Assembly: GCA_041750915.1 (NCBI GenBank)
Contig: JBGSYJ010000194.1
Location: 1-23,240, forward strand
Source: JBGSYJ01 sp041750915
GTDB taxonomy: Bacteria > Acidobacteriota > Thermoanaerobaculia > Gp7-AA8
Reading direction: 5' to 3'
DNA: 23,240 bases
The position numbers were made by a program, and so were the translations under genes. Under the pieces are notes generated by a model. That model worked only from the letters and a program-made list of their open reading frames with translations. It had not been told where the DNA came from and made no database searches. Shown piece by piece: positions 7,793 through 14,473 of the stretch. Every line of letters starts with the position of its first letter. Position 1 is the first letter of the stretch.

Positions 7793-8659
7793 TCAGTGCT
7801 CAGCCGCGCCCCGCGCCACGACCATCGACGGCCGCCACATCTCGGTCCGGTTTCTTCCCTGAGTCTTTGCCGTTGCGAGAGCGCGGTCGGCCCTCTCCAG
7901 CAGAGACGTCGAGTTGAACACGGCTTCTTCCGGGACGCTTTCCAGCCCGGCCACGCCGATTGACGAAGTCACGTGGACGTCTGCAGAATCGGTGTGAACG
8001 GCGAGGGACTCGATCTGCCTGCGGATTCTCTCCGCGACGACATGGGTGCGGTTGGCGGGGGTACCTGGAAGCAGGAGACAGAACTGCTCTCCGTTGAAAC
8101 GTGCGGGCACGTCGTAGAGCCTGCAGCTGTTCCTGATCACGCCGCCAATGGCACGAAGCACCTGATCCCCGGTCCCCTTTCCGTGAGTTTCATTGATCCA
8201 TCGCATGTGGTCGACGTCAATCATGAGCAGTGACACGGGGGAGCCGCTTCGCCACGCCCGGTTCATCTCCTCTTCGAGTTTCTCGAGAACGAAGCCGCGG
8301 CTGTAGAGGCCTGTCAGAGGGTCGCGCAGGGCGAGATCAGCCTCGAGTCGCGCGTTCGCGAGGATCTCTTCATTTCTTCGTTCGAGCTGTTGCACGCGAT
8401 CCTCGAGAATGACGCTGGTCGAGCGCGCGAGACTTTCACGCCTGGCAAGCGAGAGCATCTCCCGGAGCAGATCTCTCTCCTCCGGCAGGAGCGGCTGGGC
8501 GCCGTCGCAACGGATCCCGAGCCCGGGCTCGGTTGCATCCGGCTCCTCGAGCACCACGAAATCGCCTTCTGGTTCTCCCGTGGAGAGCTCGAGCTTCCTG
8601 CCGAGGAAGGCAGACATCCGAGCCACGATCGTGGTCAGATGGGGATAGAAACTGGTCAT
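7793..8659 (-). CDS. GGDEF-domain protein with altered active-site motif (NGEQF) and intact I-site motif
   Basis: Putative c-di-GMP signalling protein, 288 residues. Residues ~1-75 have no domain I recognise. Residues ~76-110 are a likely coiled coil (SVILEDRVQQLERRNEEIL), and ~111-275 are the GGDEF fold (LRDPLTGLYSRGFVLEKL, LLMIDVDHMRWINETHG, TSSIGVAGL, ADRALATAKTQGRN). Metal-site Asp148 and the Asn of WINE are kept, but the signature GG(D/E)EF is N189-G-E-Q-F193, so the first Gly and the conserved Glu are replaced. Five residues before it RxxD (Arg180-Asp183) aligns with the product-binding inhibitory site, as in PleD-type cyclases (RxxD-x5-GGEEF). It may therefore be inactive or weak and act as a c-di-GMP receptor. 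AGGAG eight bases upstream supports the ATG at 8659. It is a single gene bounded by repeats. Confidence 0.88.
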   Translation of the reverse strand: MTSFYPHLTTIVARMSAFLGRKLELSTGEPEGDFVVLEEPDATEPGLGIRCDGAQPLLPEERDLLREMLSLARRESLARSTSVILEDRVQQLERRNEEILANARLEADLALRDPLTGLYSRGFVLEKLEEEMNRAWRSGSPVSLLMIDVDHMRWINETHGKGTGDQVLRAIGGVIRNSCRLYDVPARFNGEQFCLLLPGTPANRTHVVAERIRRQIESLAVHTDSADVHVTSSIGVAGLESVPEEAVFNSTSLLERADRALATAKTQGRNRTEMWRPSMVVARGAAEH

Positions 8660-8744
8660 GCCGGCTTCTCCTGTTCGATCGGGTGAAAGTCTGCCAGTTT
8701 AGCAGGATCGAGGATTGATTTTGGAAGGCGTGGAGAACGAACGC

Positions 8745-8832
8745 GTGTCATCCTGAGCGAAGCGAAGGATCCCCTCAGGACTCGCTCTGCCGCCAGCAAT
8801 CAGGGGATCCTTCGCTTCGCTCAGGATGACAC
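8745..8832. repeat. Perfect 31-bp inverted repeat, GTGTCATCCTGAGC family, copy 1
   Basis: Bases 8745-8775 and 8802-8832 are exact reverse complements over 31 bases around a 26-base loop. The left arm begins GTGTCATCCTGAGCGAAG and the right arm ends in the complement. There is no T-run, so it is not a standard terminator. It fills the space between the divergent GGDEF and cheW genes. A second copy at 10757-10844 has the same arms and much of the same loop, so this is a dispersed element and not a local operator. Confidence 0.93.
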
Positions 8833-8889
8833 ATCCTCTGCTTTACCTCAGGGCCATTCGGGCAGGAGCCGTTATCATCGAGAACGGAT

Positions 8890-9387
8890 ATGTCGAAACA
8901 GCCCACCGCCCGATTCATCCTCTTTCGTGTCGGAGAGGAGTCTTTCCTTCTGGACATCATGGGTGTCCGGCAGATCCTCCCGTTCGAGGGAGCGAGTCCG
9001 GTGCCGGGAGGTCCTACGTTTCTCAAAGGACTCATCCCATTCCGAGGAGGTCCGATTCCAGTCGTGGATCTCGCGAGCCGGCTCCTTACCGGCGACTCAG
9101 GAAGTTCCGGAACGCGTCCTGTGGTGCTCGTGGTGAACACGGACGTTGGCGACGTCGGATTGAAGGTTGATGAGATCCGCCGCATTCTGGAGATCGAGCT
9201 AGACTCGATTCAGCCTCCTCCCGCGCTGGTCCGCGGCATGGCGGGCAGGCTCTTTTTCGGCGTTGTCGAAAGCGGTGATGACCTGCACCTTCTGATGGAT
9301 CTCGACGCGATTCTGAGCGAGAACGAAAAGCGGGAGTTGCGCGAGATGCCGGTTGGCGATCTCCCGAACACAGTCACTCGTCCGTAG
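8890..9387 (+). CDS. cheW: CheW-like chemotaxis coupling protein
   Basis: Single CheW domain, 165 residues: RFILFRVGEESFLLDIMGVR at the N-terminus, the FLKGLIPFRGGPIPVVDLAS segment that corresponds to the conserved G-x-hydrophobic-R/G-x-PVVDL strand, and VVLVVNTDVGDVGLKVDEI in the second half. CheW proteins bridge chemoreceptors and the CheA kinase on the inner face of the membrane. No cheA, receptor or cheY is present here, so it is an orphan whose partners must be elsewhere; in a pilus-bearing organism a Pil-Chp-like or Frz-like array is possible (inference). The ATG at 8890 has only a weak GAGAACGG ribosome site. Its last 14 bases overlap the end of the convergent small gene. Confidence 0.88.
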   Translation: MSKQPTARFILFRVGEESFLLDIMGVRQILPFEGASPVPGGPTFLKGLIPFRGGPIPVVDLASRLLTGDSGSSGTRPVVLVVNTDVGDVGLKVDEIRRILEIELDSIQPPPALVRGMAGRLFFGVVESGDDLHLLMDLDAILSENEKRELREMPVGDLPNTVTRP

Positions 9388-9553
9388 AGATCTCCGGCTC
9401 GGAATCTGGCTCGTTCCGACGGTCCGCTCGAAAGCCCCAGGGACAGTGCCTGCAACCCGATTCACAGCAGTAACCCCTCCGCCGGAGAAAGCTCTCGGTG
9501 AAGACCATGAACGGTCCTTCCATGTAGAAGTCCTCTTCGTCGGATCGCGTCAC
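9374..9553 (-). CDS. Small Cys-rich protein, DUF5522-like
   Basis: A protein of about 59 residues with the pattern FMVFTESFLRRRGYCCESGC followed by RHCPWGF, which matches the conserved YCC-x-x-GCRHCPYG core of the DUF5522 family. The four Cys and one His look like a metal or redox site, but the family has no assigned function. I set the start at the GTG at 9553 because the family begins shortly before the E-x-x-FYMEG segment. A TTG at 9598 would extend it, but into the heptamer repeat, so those residues are unlikely to be real; an ATG at 9517 is also possible. No clear ribosome site decides it. The gene converges on cheW with a 14-bp overlap of coding ends. Confidence 0.7.
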   Translation of the reverse strand: MTRSDEEDFYMEGPFMVFTESFLRRRGYCCESGCRHCPWGFRADRRNEPDSEPEISTDE

Positions 9554-9576
9554 GTCAGTCAGAACTTCGTTGTCCC

Positions 9577-9611
9577 ATTCTGAATTCTGAATTCTCAATT
9601 CTGAATTCTCC
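9577..9611. repeat. Single pyrimidine-type arm of the GAATTCA heptamer element
   Basis: Five heptamer units (mostly GAATTCT) with one CAATTCT variant unit. Bases 9578-9608 are identical over 31 positions to bases 14389-14419 of the pilB-pilT hairpin, and 25 of them recur at 18909-18933. Here no complementary purine arm is present nearby, so this copy looks like half of an element. It lies in the divergent space between the DUF5522-like gene and hldE1. Confidence 0.85.
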
Positions 9612-9618
9612 GCAATGG

Positions 9619-9624
9619 TATTCT
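9619..9624 (+). promoter_or_regulatory. Possible leaderless -10 element of hldE1
   Basis: TATTCT at 9619-9624 ends seven bases before the A of the hldE1 ATG, and no Shine-Dalgarno sequence precedes that ATG. This is the spacing seen for leaderless transcripts, where transcription begins at the start codon. Suggestive only. Confidence 0.3.
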
Positions 9625-9630
9625 TCCGCC

Positions 9631-10650
9631 ATGTTCAGTCGCGCCCGCCTTCTGCAACTCACCGAAGCGATGAAGGAACGGATCATCGTCGTATACGGTG
9701 ACATCGTCGCCGACCGCTTCATCCATGGGGTGCCGAAGCGAATCTCGCGCGAGGCTCCTGTACTGATTCTCCGCCAGTATCAGGACGACATCCTCCCCGG
9801 CGGTGGCGGGAACGCGATCACGAACATCCTCAGTCTCGGCGGACTTCCGGTCCCGATTTCGGTCGTCGGCGACGACGCTGCAGGCCACGAGCTGATCGAT
9901 AACCTCACACAGCGAGGCATCGACTGCAGCGGCATCCTTCCCCTCGGGCGATACCACACTCCGATGAAGGTGCGGGTCCTGGGCGGTATGCCTCACTCCG
10001 CGCAGCAGCAGATCGTCCGGTACGACATCGAGGACCAGGTGGAGTTCACCGACGCTGAAGCCGACAAGTTCGCATGGATGCTTCGCGATCAGGTTGCGAT
10101 CGGCGACGGCGCGCTGATATCCGACTACGGCTACGGAGTCGTCACGCCGTCTCTGGCCGGCAATCTCATTGGCTTTGCCGGGGGCAAGCCGATCACTCTC
10201 GACTCGCGGCACCAGCTCCTCAACTTTCCTGATGTGACGGCCGCAACGCCGAATGAGGAAGAGGCGGCGGCCGCAGCAGGCATTTCTTTGTTTGGCGCCG
10301 ACGAGGAAGAGAGTCTCAGGTTTGTCGGAGAGTCCCTCCGTCAGGGACTCGATGCCGAGGCGCTTCTGATCACCAGAGGAAGCCGGGGAATGGCGCTCTT
10401 CCAGAGAGACGAAGCGGATCCTCTGATGATTCCGGTCCATGGGACCGATCAGATCTCCGATGTCACGGGGGCTGGCGATACCGTCATCGCGACGTTCACT
10501 CTCGCGCTGACCGCCGGCGCCTCGTTCGTGGAGGCGTCCAAACTCGCGAACTATGCAGGCGGGATTGTGGTGATGAAGATGGGCACTGCGACGGTCACCA
10601 ACGACGAGCTTCGTCGCGCGATCGAACGGGACGAGGGAATTGAGGAATGA
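9631..10650 (+). CDS. hldE1: D-glycero-beta-D-manno-heptose-7-phosphate kinase (HldE domain I / RfaE1), PfkB family
   Basis: Cytoplasmic sugar kinase of 339 residues that phosphorylates heptose 7-phosphate at C1 in ADP-heptose synthesis for LPS inner core. PfkB features: VVYGDIVADRFIHG at the N-terminus; KRISREAPVLIL, matching the RISPEAPV segment typical of RfaE1; the sugar-binding PGGGGNAITNILSLGG at 56-71; and the C-terminal ATP site SDVTGAGDT with catalytic Asp283. The usual GGAANVA is here GGGGNAI, a modest deviation. Proteobacterial HldE fuses this domain to the adenylyltransferase; here the two are separate genes 278 bp apart, split by a composite repeat. The final codons and the TGA lie at the edge of the ACGAATG heptamer array. 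No ribosome site is seen. Assignment to heptose rests partly on the hldE2 and heptosyltransferase neighbours. Confidence 0.88.
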   Translation: MFSRARLLQLTEAMKERIIVVYGDIVADRFIHGVPKRISREAPVLILRQYQDDILPGGGGNAITNILSLGGLPVPISVVGDDAAGHELIDNLTQRGIDCSGILPLGRYHTPMKVRVLGGMPHSAQQQIVRYDIEDQVEFTDAEADKFAWMLRDQVAIGDGALISDYGYGVVTPSLAGNLIGFAGGKPITLDSRHQLLNFPDVTAATPNEEEAAAAAGISLFGADEEESLRFVGESLRQGLDAEALLITRGSRGMALFQRDEADPLMIPVHGTDQISDVTGAGDTVIATFTLALTAGASFVEASKLANYAGGIVVMKMGTATVTNDELRRAIERDEGIEE

Positions 10651-10927
10651 CGAATGACGAACGAGCTCAAATGACGAATGACAAATGACGAATGACGAAT
10701 AGGGACAACGGGGAGAGGACATAGCGAGAATCCACGAGGCTGCAGCGAACGAGCGCGTGTCATCCTGAGCGAAGCGAAGGATCCCCTCAGGACTCGCTAT
10801 GCCGCAATCAATAAGGGGATCCTTCGCTACGCTCAGGATGACACGTTATCCGACTGATCCAGTTCGAGACCACGTTCCGTCGTCGTCTCTATTCGTCATT
10901 CGTCATTCGTAATTCGTCATTTGAACT
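10643..10927. repeat. Composite palindromic element, ACGAATG heptamer type, nested around a second palindrome
   Basis: Outer arms 10664-10702 (AAATGACGAATG units) and 10889-10927 (ATTCGTCATTCGTC units) are imperfect reverse complements over 39 bases; extra units run back to 10643 and overlap the hldE1 stop codon. Inside lies the GTGTCATCCTGAGC palindrome at 10757-10844. The right arm ends one base before the ATG of hldE2. The whole hldE1-hldE2 spacer consists of this nested structure, about 60 unassigned bases on each side of the inner dyad included. Confidence 0.9.
10757..10844. repeat. 31-bp inverted repeat, GTGTCATCCTGAGC family, copy 2
   Basis: Bases 10757-10787 and 10814-10844 pair over 31 bases with one mismatch (CGCTACGC in place of CGCTTCGC). 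The left arm is identical to that of copy 1 at 8745, and the 26-base loop shares CAGGACTCGCT and a TGCCG plus CAATCA segment. Both copies have the same orientation. This copy sits inside the heptamer arms. Confidence 0.93.
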
Positions 10928-10928
10928 G

Positions 10929-11414
10929 ATGGCCCTTCATCGACCAGCTCCGATTCTCAACGAGAGCGACCTCCAGACGGCGCTCGAGCGTGAGCGTGTC
11001 TTCGGCAGGAGCATCGCGCTCGCGAACGGTTGTTTTGATCTCCTGCATGTGGGACACCTGCGGTATCTGGCTGGAGCTGCGCGGGAAGCGCATGTCCTGG
11101 TAGTGGCGGTCAACGGTGATGAGTCGGTTCGTTCGCTGAAGGGAAGCGGACGCCCCCTCGCTCCCGAGTCCGAAAGAGCGGAGCTGATCGCTTCGCTTGG
11201 GATGATCGACTATGTGACGGTCTTTCACGCGCTGACGGTCGAAGCGCTCCTGATGCGCCTTCGCCCGGATGTTCACTGCAAAGGGACCGACTACACAGAG
11301 GAGAGTGTGCCTGAGGCTGCGATCGTAAAGTCGTATGGAGGACGGGTGGCGATTGTCGGCGATCCGAAGGACCACTCGACGAGCGAGATGATCGCTCGAC
11401 TGATCCGGCGATAG
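10929..11414 (+). CDS. hldE2: D-glycero-beta-D-manno-heptose-1-phosphate adenylyltransferase (HldE domain II / RfaE2)
   Basis: Nucleotidyltransferase of 161 residues that joins heptose 1-phosphate to AMP from ATP, giving ADP-heptose for LPS inner core. The cytidylyltransferase-like fold is plain: LANGCFDLLHVGH with the HxGH motif at 40-43, VVAVNGDESVRSLKGSGRP with the family's K-G-x-x-R-P, HCKGTDYTEESVPEAAIV, and the terminal DHSTSEMI at 149-155 equivalent to the ISTT-type motif. The ATG at 10929 starts two bases after the heptamer arm and has no Shine-Dalgarno sequence; no later Met would leave the fold intact. It lies between hldE1 and a heptosyltransferase, which fits one LPS-core locus. 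Confidence 0.92.
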   Translation: MALHRPAPILNESDLQTALERERVFGRSIALANGCFDLLHVGHLRYLAGAAREAHVLVVAVNGDESVRSLKGSGRPLAPESERAELIASLGMIDYVTVFHALTVEALLMRLRPDVHCKGTDYTEESVPEAAIVKSYGGRVAIVGDPKDHSTSEMIARLIRR

Positions 11415-11487
11415 CTCCGGTGAGTGCTCTGCACAACGGATTGGAATTTCGTCCCGGTCCACTGTTTGAACAGAGGCCCGAGCGCTG

Positions 11488-12477
11488 ATGCCGACTTCCC
11501 CTTCCATCCTCGTTCTCCGGCTGTCGGCGTTCGGCGATGTACTCCACACGATGCCGGCGGTAGCGTCGCTGCGGGCGTCGCTTCCTCCAGAGACGAGGCT
11601 CGGGTGGGTCGTGGAGAAACCGCTCGCAGAGCTGGTGCGACTCGTCGCTCCCGTCGATGAAGTGTTCGTCGCGTCAACGCGCTCCTGGCGTCGCGCACCC
11701 CTGTCGGCAGCGAGCCGCGGGGAAGTGACGTCCCTCCGTCGCGGCCTCAGAGAGTTCGCCGGTGAACAGACTGCGATCGACTTTCAGGGGCTGGTGAAAT
11801 CCTCCGTTGTCGGAGTGATGGCAGGCGCGTCGGTGCGCTATGGCTTTGACCGCTCGGCCGTAAGAGAACCTCTCTCGCTCCTGATGACGAACCGCAAGAT
11901 CCGTGTTGAGCGCGGGCACGTCGTTGACATGAACCTGCAACTCGCAGCTGCAGCCGGGGCCGTCGAACCGCCGCCAGCTCTCGATTTCTCGCGATTCGAG
12001 GATGACCCGTCGGGCCGGATCGCACGATGCGTCAACTCGCGAACCGTCGTGCTGAATCCTGGAGCAGGGCATCGGGCCAAGCGCTGGAGCGTGGAGAAGT
12101 TTGCCCGCCTTGCCGAGCGGATCGCGGCAGAGCTCCAGCTGGAGCCGCTCGTCATCTGGGGCCCCGGCGAGGAGTCAGACAGCGAATCGATTGTCTCTCG
12201 CTCGTCGGCGACTCTCGCTCCGCCTACCACCCTTCGGGAACTGGCGTTTCTGCTGCGGCGCTGCCGGCTGATGGTCTCCGGCGACACGGGCCCTCTCCAT
12301 CTCGCAGCAGCCCTTGGAACGGGGGTTGTTGGACTTTATGGGCCGACTGATCCCTCGAGAAACGGTCCGTACGGCCAGCTCGATCGCTGTGTTTCAACGT
12401 GGGAGACAACGCGCTCGCTCGAGGCGATCAGCGTGGATGATGTGATCAGGATGGCGGCCAGTTTGCTGGACGTTTGA
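11488..12477 (+). CDS. waaC: Glycosyltransferase family 9, lipopolysaccharide heptosyltransferase I-like
   Basis: GT-B fold transferase of 329 residues that adds heptose from ADP-heptose to the LPS inner core at the cytoplasmic face of the inner membrane. N-terminal ILVLRLSAFGDVLHTMPAV is the conserved GT9 start, with the general-base Asp17 of GDVL. AIDFQGLVKSS and YGFDRSAVRE follow. The C-terminal half carries NPGAGHRAKRW and the donor site SGDTGPLHLAAALGTGVVGL, then YGPTDPSRNGPYG. The family 9 call is firm; heptosyltransferase I rather than II is suggested by the WaaC-like R-x-x-x-R segment and by hldE2 74 bases upstream, but is not certain. The ATG overlaps a TGA (CTGATG), with a GAGG about 16 bases before it and no better ribosome site. 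Confidence 0.85.
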   Translation: MPTSPSILVLRLSAFGDVLHTMPAVASLRASLPPETRLGWVVEKPLAELVRLVAPVDEVFVASTRSWRRAPLSAASRGEVTSLRRGLREFAGEQTAIDFQGLVKSSVVGVMAGASVRYGFDRSAVREPLSLLMTNRKIRVERGHVVDMNLQLAAAAGAVEPPPALDFSRFEDDPSGRIARCVNSRTVVLNPGAGHRAKRWSVEKFARLAERIAAELQLEPLVIWGPGEESDSESIVSRSSATLAPPTTLRELAFLLRRCRLMVSGDTGPLHLAAALGTGVVGLYGPTDPSRNGPYGQLDRCVSTWETTRSLEAISVDDVIRMAASLLDV

Positions 12478-12479
12478 TT

Positions 12480-12508
12480 TTGCGTTGCCCGGCCTTTTCC
12501 GTTAAACT
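12480..12508 (+). promoter_or_regulatory. Weak predicted promoter of the pil gene cluster
   Basis: TTGCGT (12480-12485) and TAAACT (12503-12508) are separated by exactly 17 bases, about 115 bases before pilB. The matches to consensus are three and four of six. The long leader after it holds an AGGGG/CCCCT dyad near 12577-12596, but I could not match it to a known riboswitch, including the c-di-GMP classes. No good sigma-54 site was found. Confidence 0.3.
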
Positions 12509-12624
12509 CGACGAGACGCACTAGGTCTAATTAAGGCAGATGTTTACGCAGCGCATCCACGCGGCGCTCCGGCGTTGAGGGGGAGCTGTGGCCCCTGGGG
12601 TGTTCGGGAGGGAATGGGAAGCGG

Positions 12625-14340
12625 ATGAGTTTACGGATCGGTGATCTGTTGATCAAGTCGTCGTTGATCGACCAGAATCAGCTCAAAGAAGCGCTCTCTG
12701 TTCAGAAGGAAACCGGGGCGAAACTCGGTGAGACGCTCATCCAGCTTGGATTCGTGTCCGAGGAGGACATGACCGAGTGTCTCTCCCAGCAGTTCGGTGT
12801 GCCTTCGATCAATCTCGCGCACTTCGAGATCGATCCTGGCGTGATCAAGCTCGTCCCCGCTGACGTCGCGCGCAAGTACAGCATCATTCCCGTCCTCAAA
12901 GCCGGCGCGACCATCACGATCGCGATGTCGGACCCGACGAACGTCTTCGCGATGGACGACGTGAAGTTCATGACCGGCTACAACGTCGAGCCCGTCGTCG
13001 CGTCGGCCCTCGCCATCAAGAACGCTCTCGACAATTACTACGGCAGCACCTCGTCGCTCGAGCTCAAGAAGGTCATGGAGGACCTTCAGGGAGCCGATGG
13101 AGAAGATCTCGAGGTCCTTCAGGACGACGAAGAGATCGACATCGACATCCTCACTGCGGAGGCCGAAGAGGCCCCGGTCGTCAAGCTCGTCAATCTCGTG
13201 CTGAGCGATGCGATCAAGCGGGGCGCTTCCGACATCCATATCGAACCGTACGAAAAGGAGTACCGCGTCCGGTTCCGCATCGACGGAATTCTCTACAAGA
13301 TGATGAACCCGCCTCTGAAGCTGCGGGACGCGATCATCTCGCGCGTGAAAATTCTCGCCAAGCTCGACATCTCCGAAAAGCGGCTGCCGCAGGACGGACG
13401 CATCAAGCTGAAGATGAAGCTCGAAGACAAGGTCAAGGAGCTCGACTTTCGCGTCTCCGTCCTTCCCACGCTGTTCGGCGAGAAGATCGTGCTTCGCCTT
13501 CTCGACAAGGACAACCTCCAGCTCGACATGACGAAGCTCGGCTTCGAGCCGGAATCGCTGGCGAAGTTCGAAGAGGCGATTTTCAAGCCGTGGGGCATGG
13601 TGCTCGTCACCGGTCCGACCGGATCGGGAAAAACCAACACGCTCTATTCGGCGCTCTCGAAGGTAAACGCCCCCGAGGTGAACATCATGACGGCCGAGGA
13701 TCCGGTCGAGTTCAACCTCATGGGTGTCAACCAGGTGCAGATGAAGGAGCAGATCGGGCTGAACTTCGCCGCAACGCTCCGTTCGTTTCTCCGTCAGGAC
13801 CCGAACATCATCCTGGTCGGTGAGATCCGCGACTTCGAAACTGCGGAGATCGCGATCAAGGCCGCGCTCACGGGTCACCTCGTGCTCTCGACGCTCCACA
13901 CGAATGACGCTCCCTCGACGGTCAGCCGCCTGATGAACATGGGCATCGAGCCGTTTCTCGTTGCCACCTCCGTGCAGCTGATCGCGGCGCAGCGTCTCGT
14001 TCGCCGGATCTGCACGAACTGCAAAGAAAAGATGGATGTCGCCCCGCAGGCGCTTCTCAACCTCGGCTATCACAAGGACGAGATTGGCGAGTTCAGTCCG
14101 GTCAAGGGTCGAGGCTGCGAAAAGTGCAGCAACACGGGCTACAAGGGACGTGTGGGCCTGGTCGAGGTGATGGGAATTGACGACGAGCTGCGCGAGATGA
14201 TCATGTCGGGAGCATCGGGCATCGAGCTGAAGAAGAAGGCGATCGATAACGGAATGATCACGCTTCGCCGCTCGGGATTGGTTAAAATCATGGATGGAAT
14301 CACCACCATTGAAGAGGTCGTGAGGGAGACGGTAATTTGA
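12625..14340 (+). CDS. pilB: Type IV pilus assembly ATPase PilB
   Basis: Hexameric motor that powers pilus extension, 571 residues, the usual length. Residues ~1-145 are the MshEN/GSPII_E N-terminal domain (RIGDLLIKSSLIDQNQLKEA and the matching LVPADVARKYSIIPV repeat); MshEN domains can bind c-di-GMP. A long acidic linker (155-183) leads to the ATPase core: SDIHIEPYEKEYRVRFRIDG, Walker A GPTGSGKT at 330-337, Asp box MTAEDPVEFN, Walker B IILVGEIRD, His box LSTLHTNDAP. A zinc tetracysteine follows, Cys463, 466, 498 and 501 (CTNC and CEKC), typical of extension ATPases and absent from PilT. The ATG at 12625 has a purine-rich GGGAAGCGG just upstream. It is the first gene of pilB-pilT-pilC, with a 32-bp hairpin between it and pilT. 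Confidence 0.96.
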   Translation: MSLRIGDLLIKSSLIDQNQLKEALSVQKETGAKLGETLIQLGFVSEEDMTECLSQQFGVPSINLAHFEIDPGVIKLVPADVARKYSIIPVLKAGATITIAMSDPTNVFAMDDVKFMTGYNVEPVVASALAIKNALDNYYGSTSSLELKKVMEDLQGADGEDLEVLQDDEEIDIDILTAEAEEAPVVKLVNLVLSDAIKRGASDIHIEPYEKEYRVRFRIDGILYKMMNPPLKLRDAIISRVKILAKLDISEKRLPQDGRIKLKMKLEDKVKELDFRVSVLPTLFGEKIVLRLLDKDNLQLDMTKLGFEPESLAKFEEAIFKPWGMVLVTGPTGSGKTNTLYSALSKVNAPEVNIMTAEDPVEFNLMGVNQVQMKEQIGLNFAATLRSFLRQDPNIILVGEIRDFETAEIAIKAALTGHLVLSTLHTNDAPSTVSRLMNMGIEPFLVATSVQLIAAQRLVRRICTNCKEKMDVAPQALLNLGYHKDEIGEFSPVKGRGCEKCSNTGYKGRVGLVEVMGIDDELREMIMSGASGIELKKKAIDNGMITLRRSGLVKIMDGITTIEEVVRETVI

Positions 14341-14344
14341 TAGA

Positions 14345-14419
14345 GAATTCAGAACTGAGAATGCAGAATTCAGAAAGGCGGGTGGGGTTTCTGAATTCTG
14401 AATTCTCAATTCTGAATTC
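14345..14419. repeat. Tight heptamer hairpin (GAATTCA type) between pilB and pilT
   Basis: Bases 14345-14376 and 14388-14419 are reverse complements over 32 bases with two mismatches, closing an 11-base loop GGCGGGTGGGG. It starts four bases after the pilB stop codon and ends 54 bases before the pilT start. As RNA it would be one of the most stable structures in the window. There is no T-run, so it may act as an RNA-processing or decay-blocking structure rather than a full terminator (inference). Confidence 0.93.
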
Positions 14420-14473
14420 CAGGTTGTGGGTGGGGAAAAACGGGCGATGCTGCCCGGCCGGGGAAAGGCAATT

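Noticed and set aside
8745..8832. Intrinsic terminator for the divergent GGDEF and cheW genes
   Set aside because: No gene ends here (both genes start near it), the stem is too long, and no T-run follows on either strand.
9595..10722. A 375-codon open frame on the minus strand covering hldE1
   Set aside because: Antisense shadow of a clear PfkB kinase; the ends lie in heptamer repeats and the product has no recognisable fold.
12631..14409. A 592-codon open frame on the minus strand covering all of pilB
   Set aside because: It is the antisense shadow of pilB in a G/C-rich third-position genome, is rich in Asp/Arg/Leu as such shadows are, and its start runs into the heptamer repeat. No domain is recognisable.
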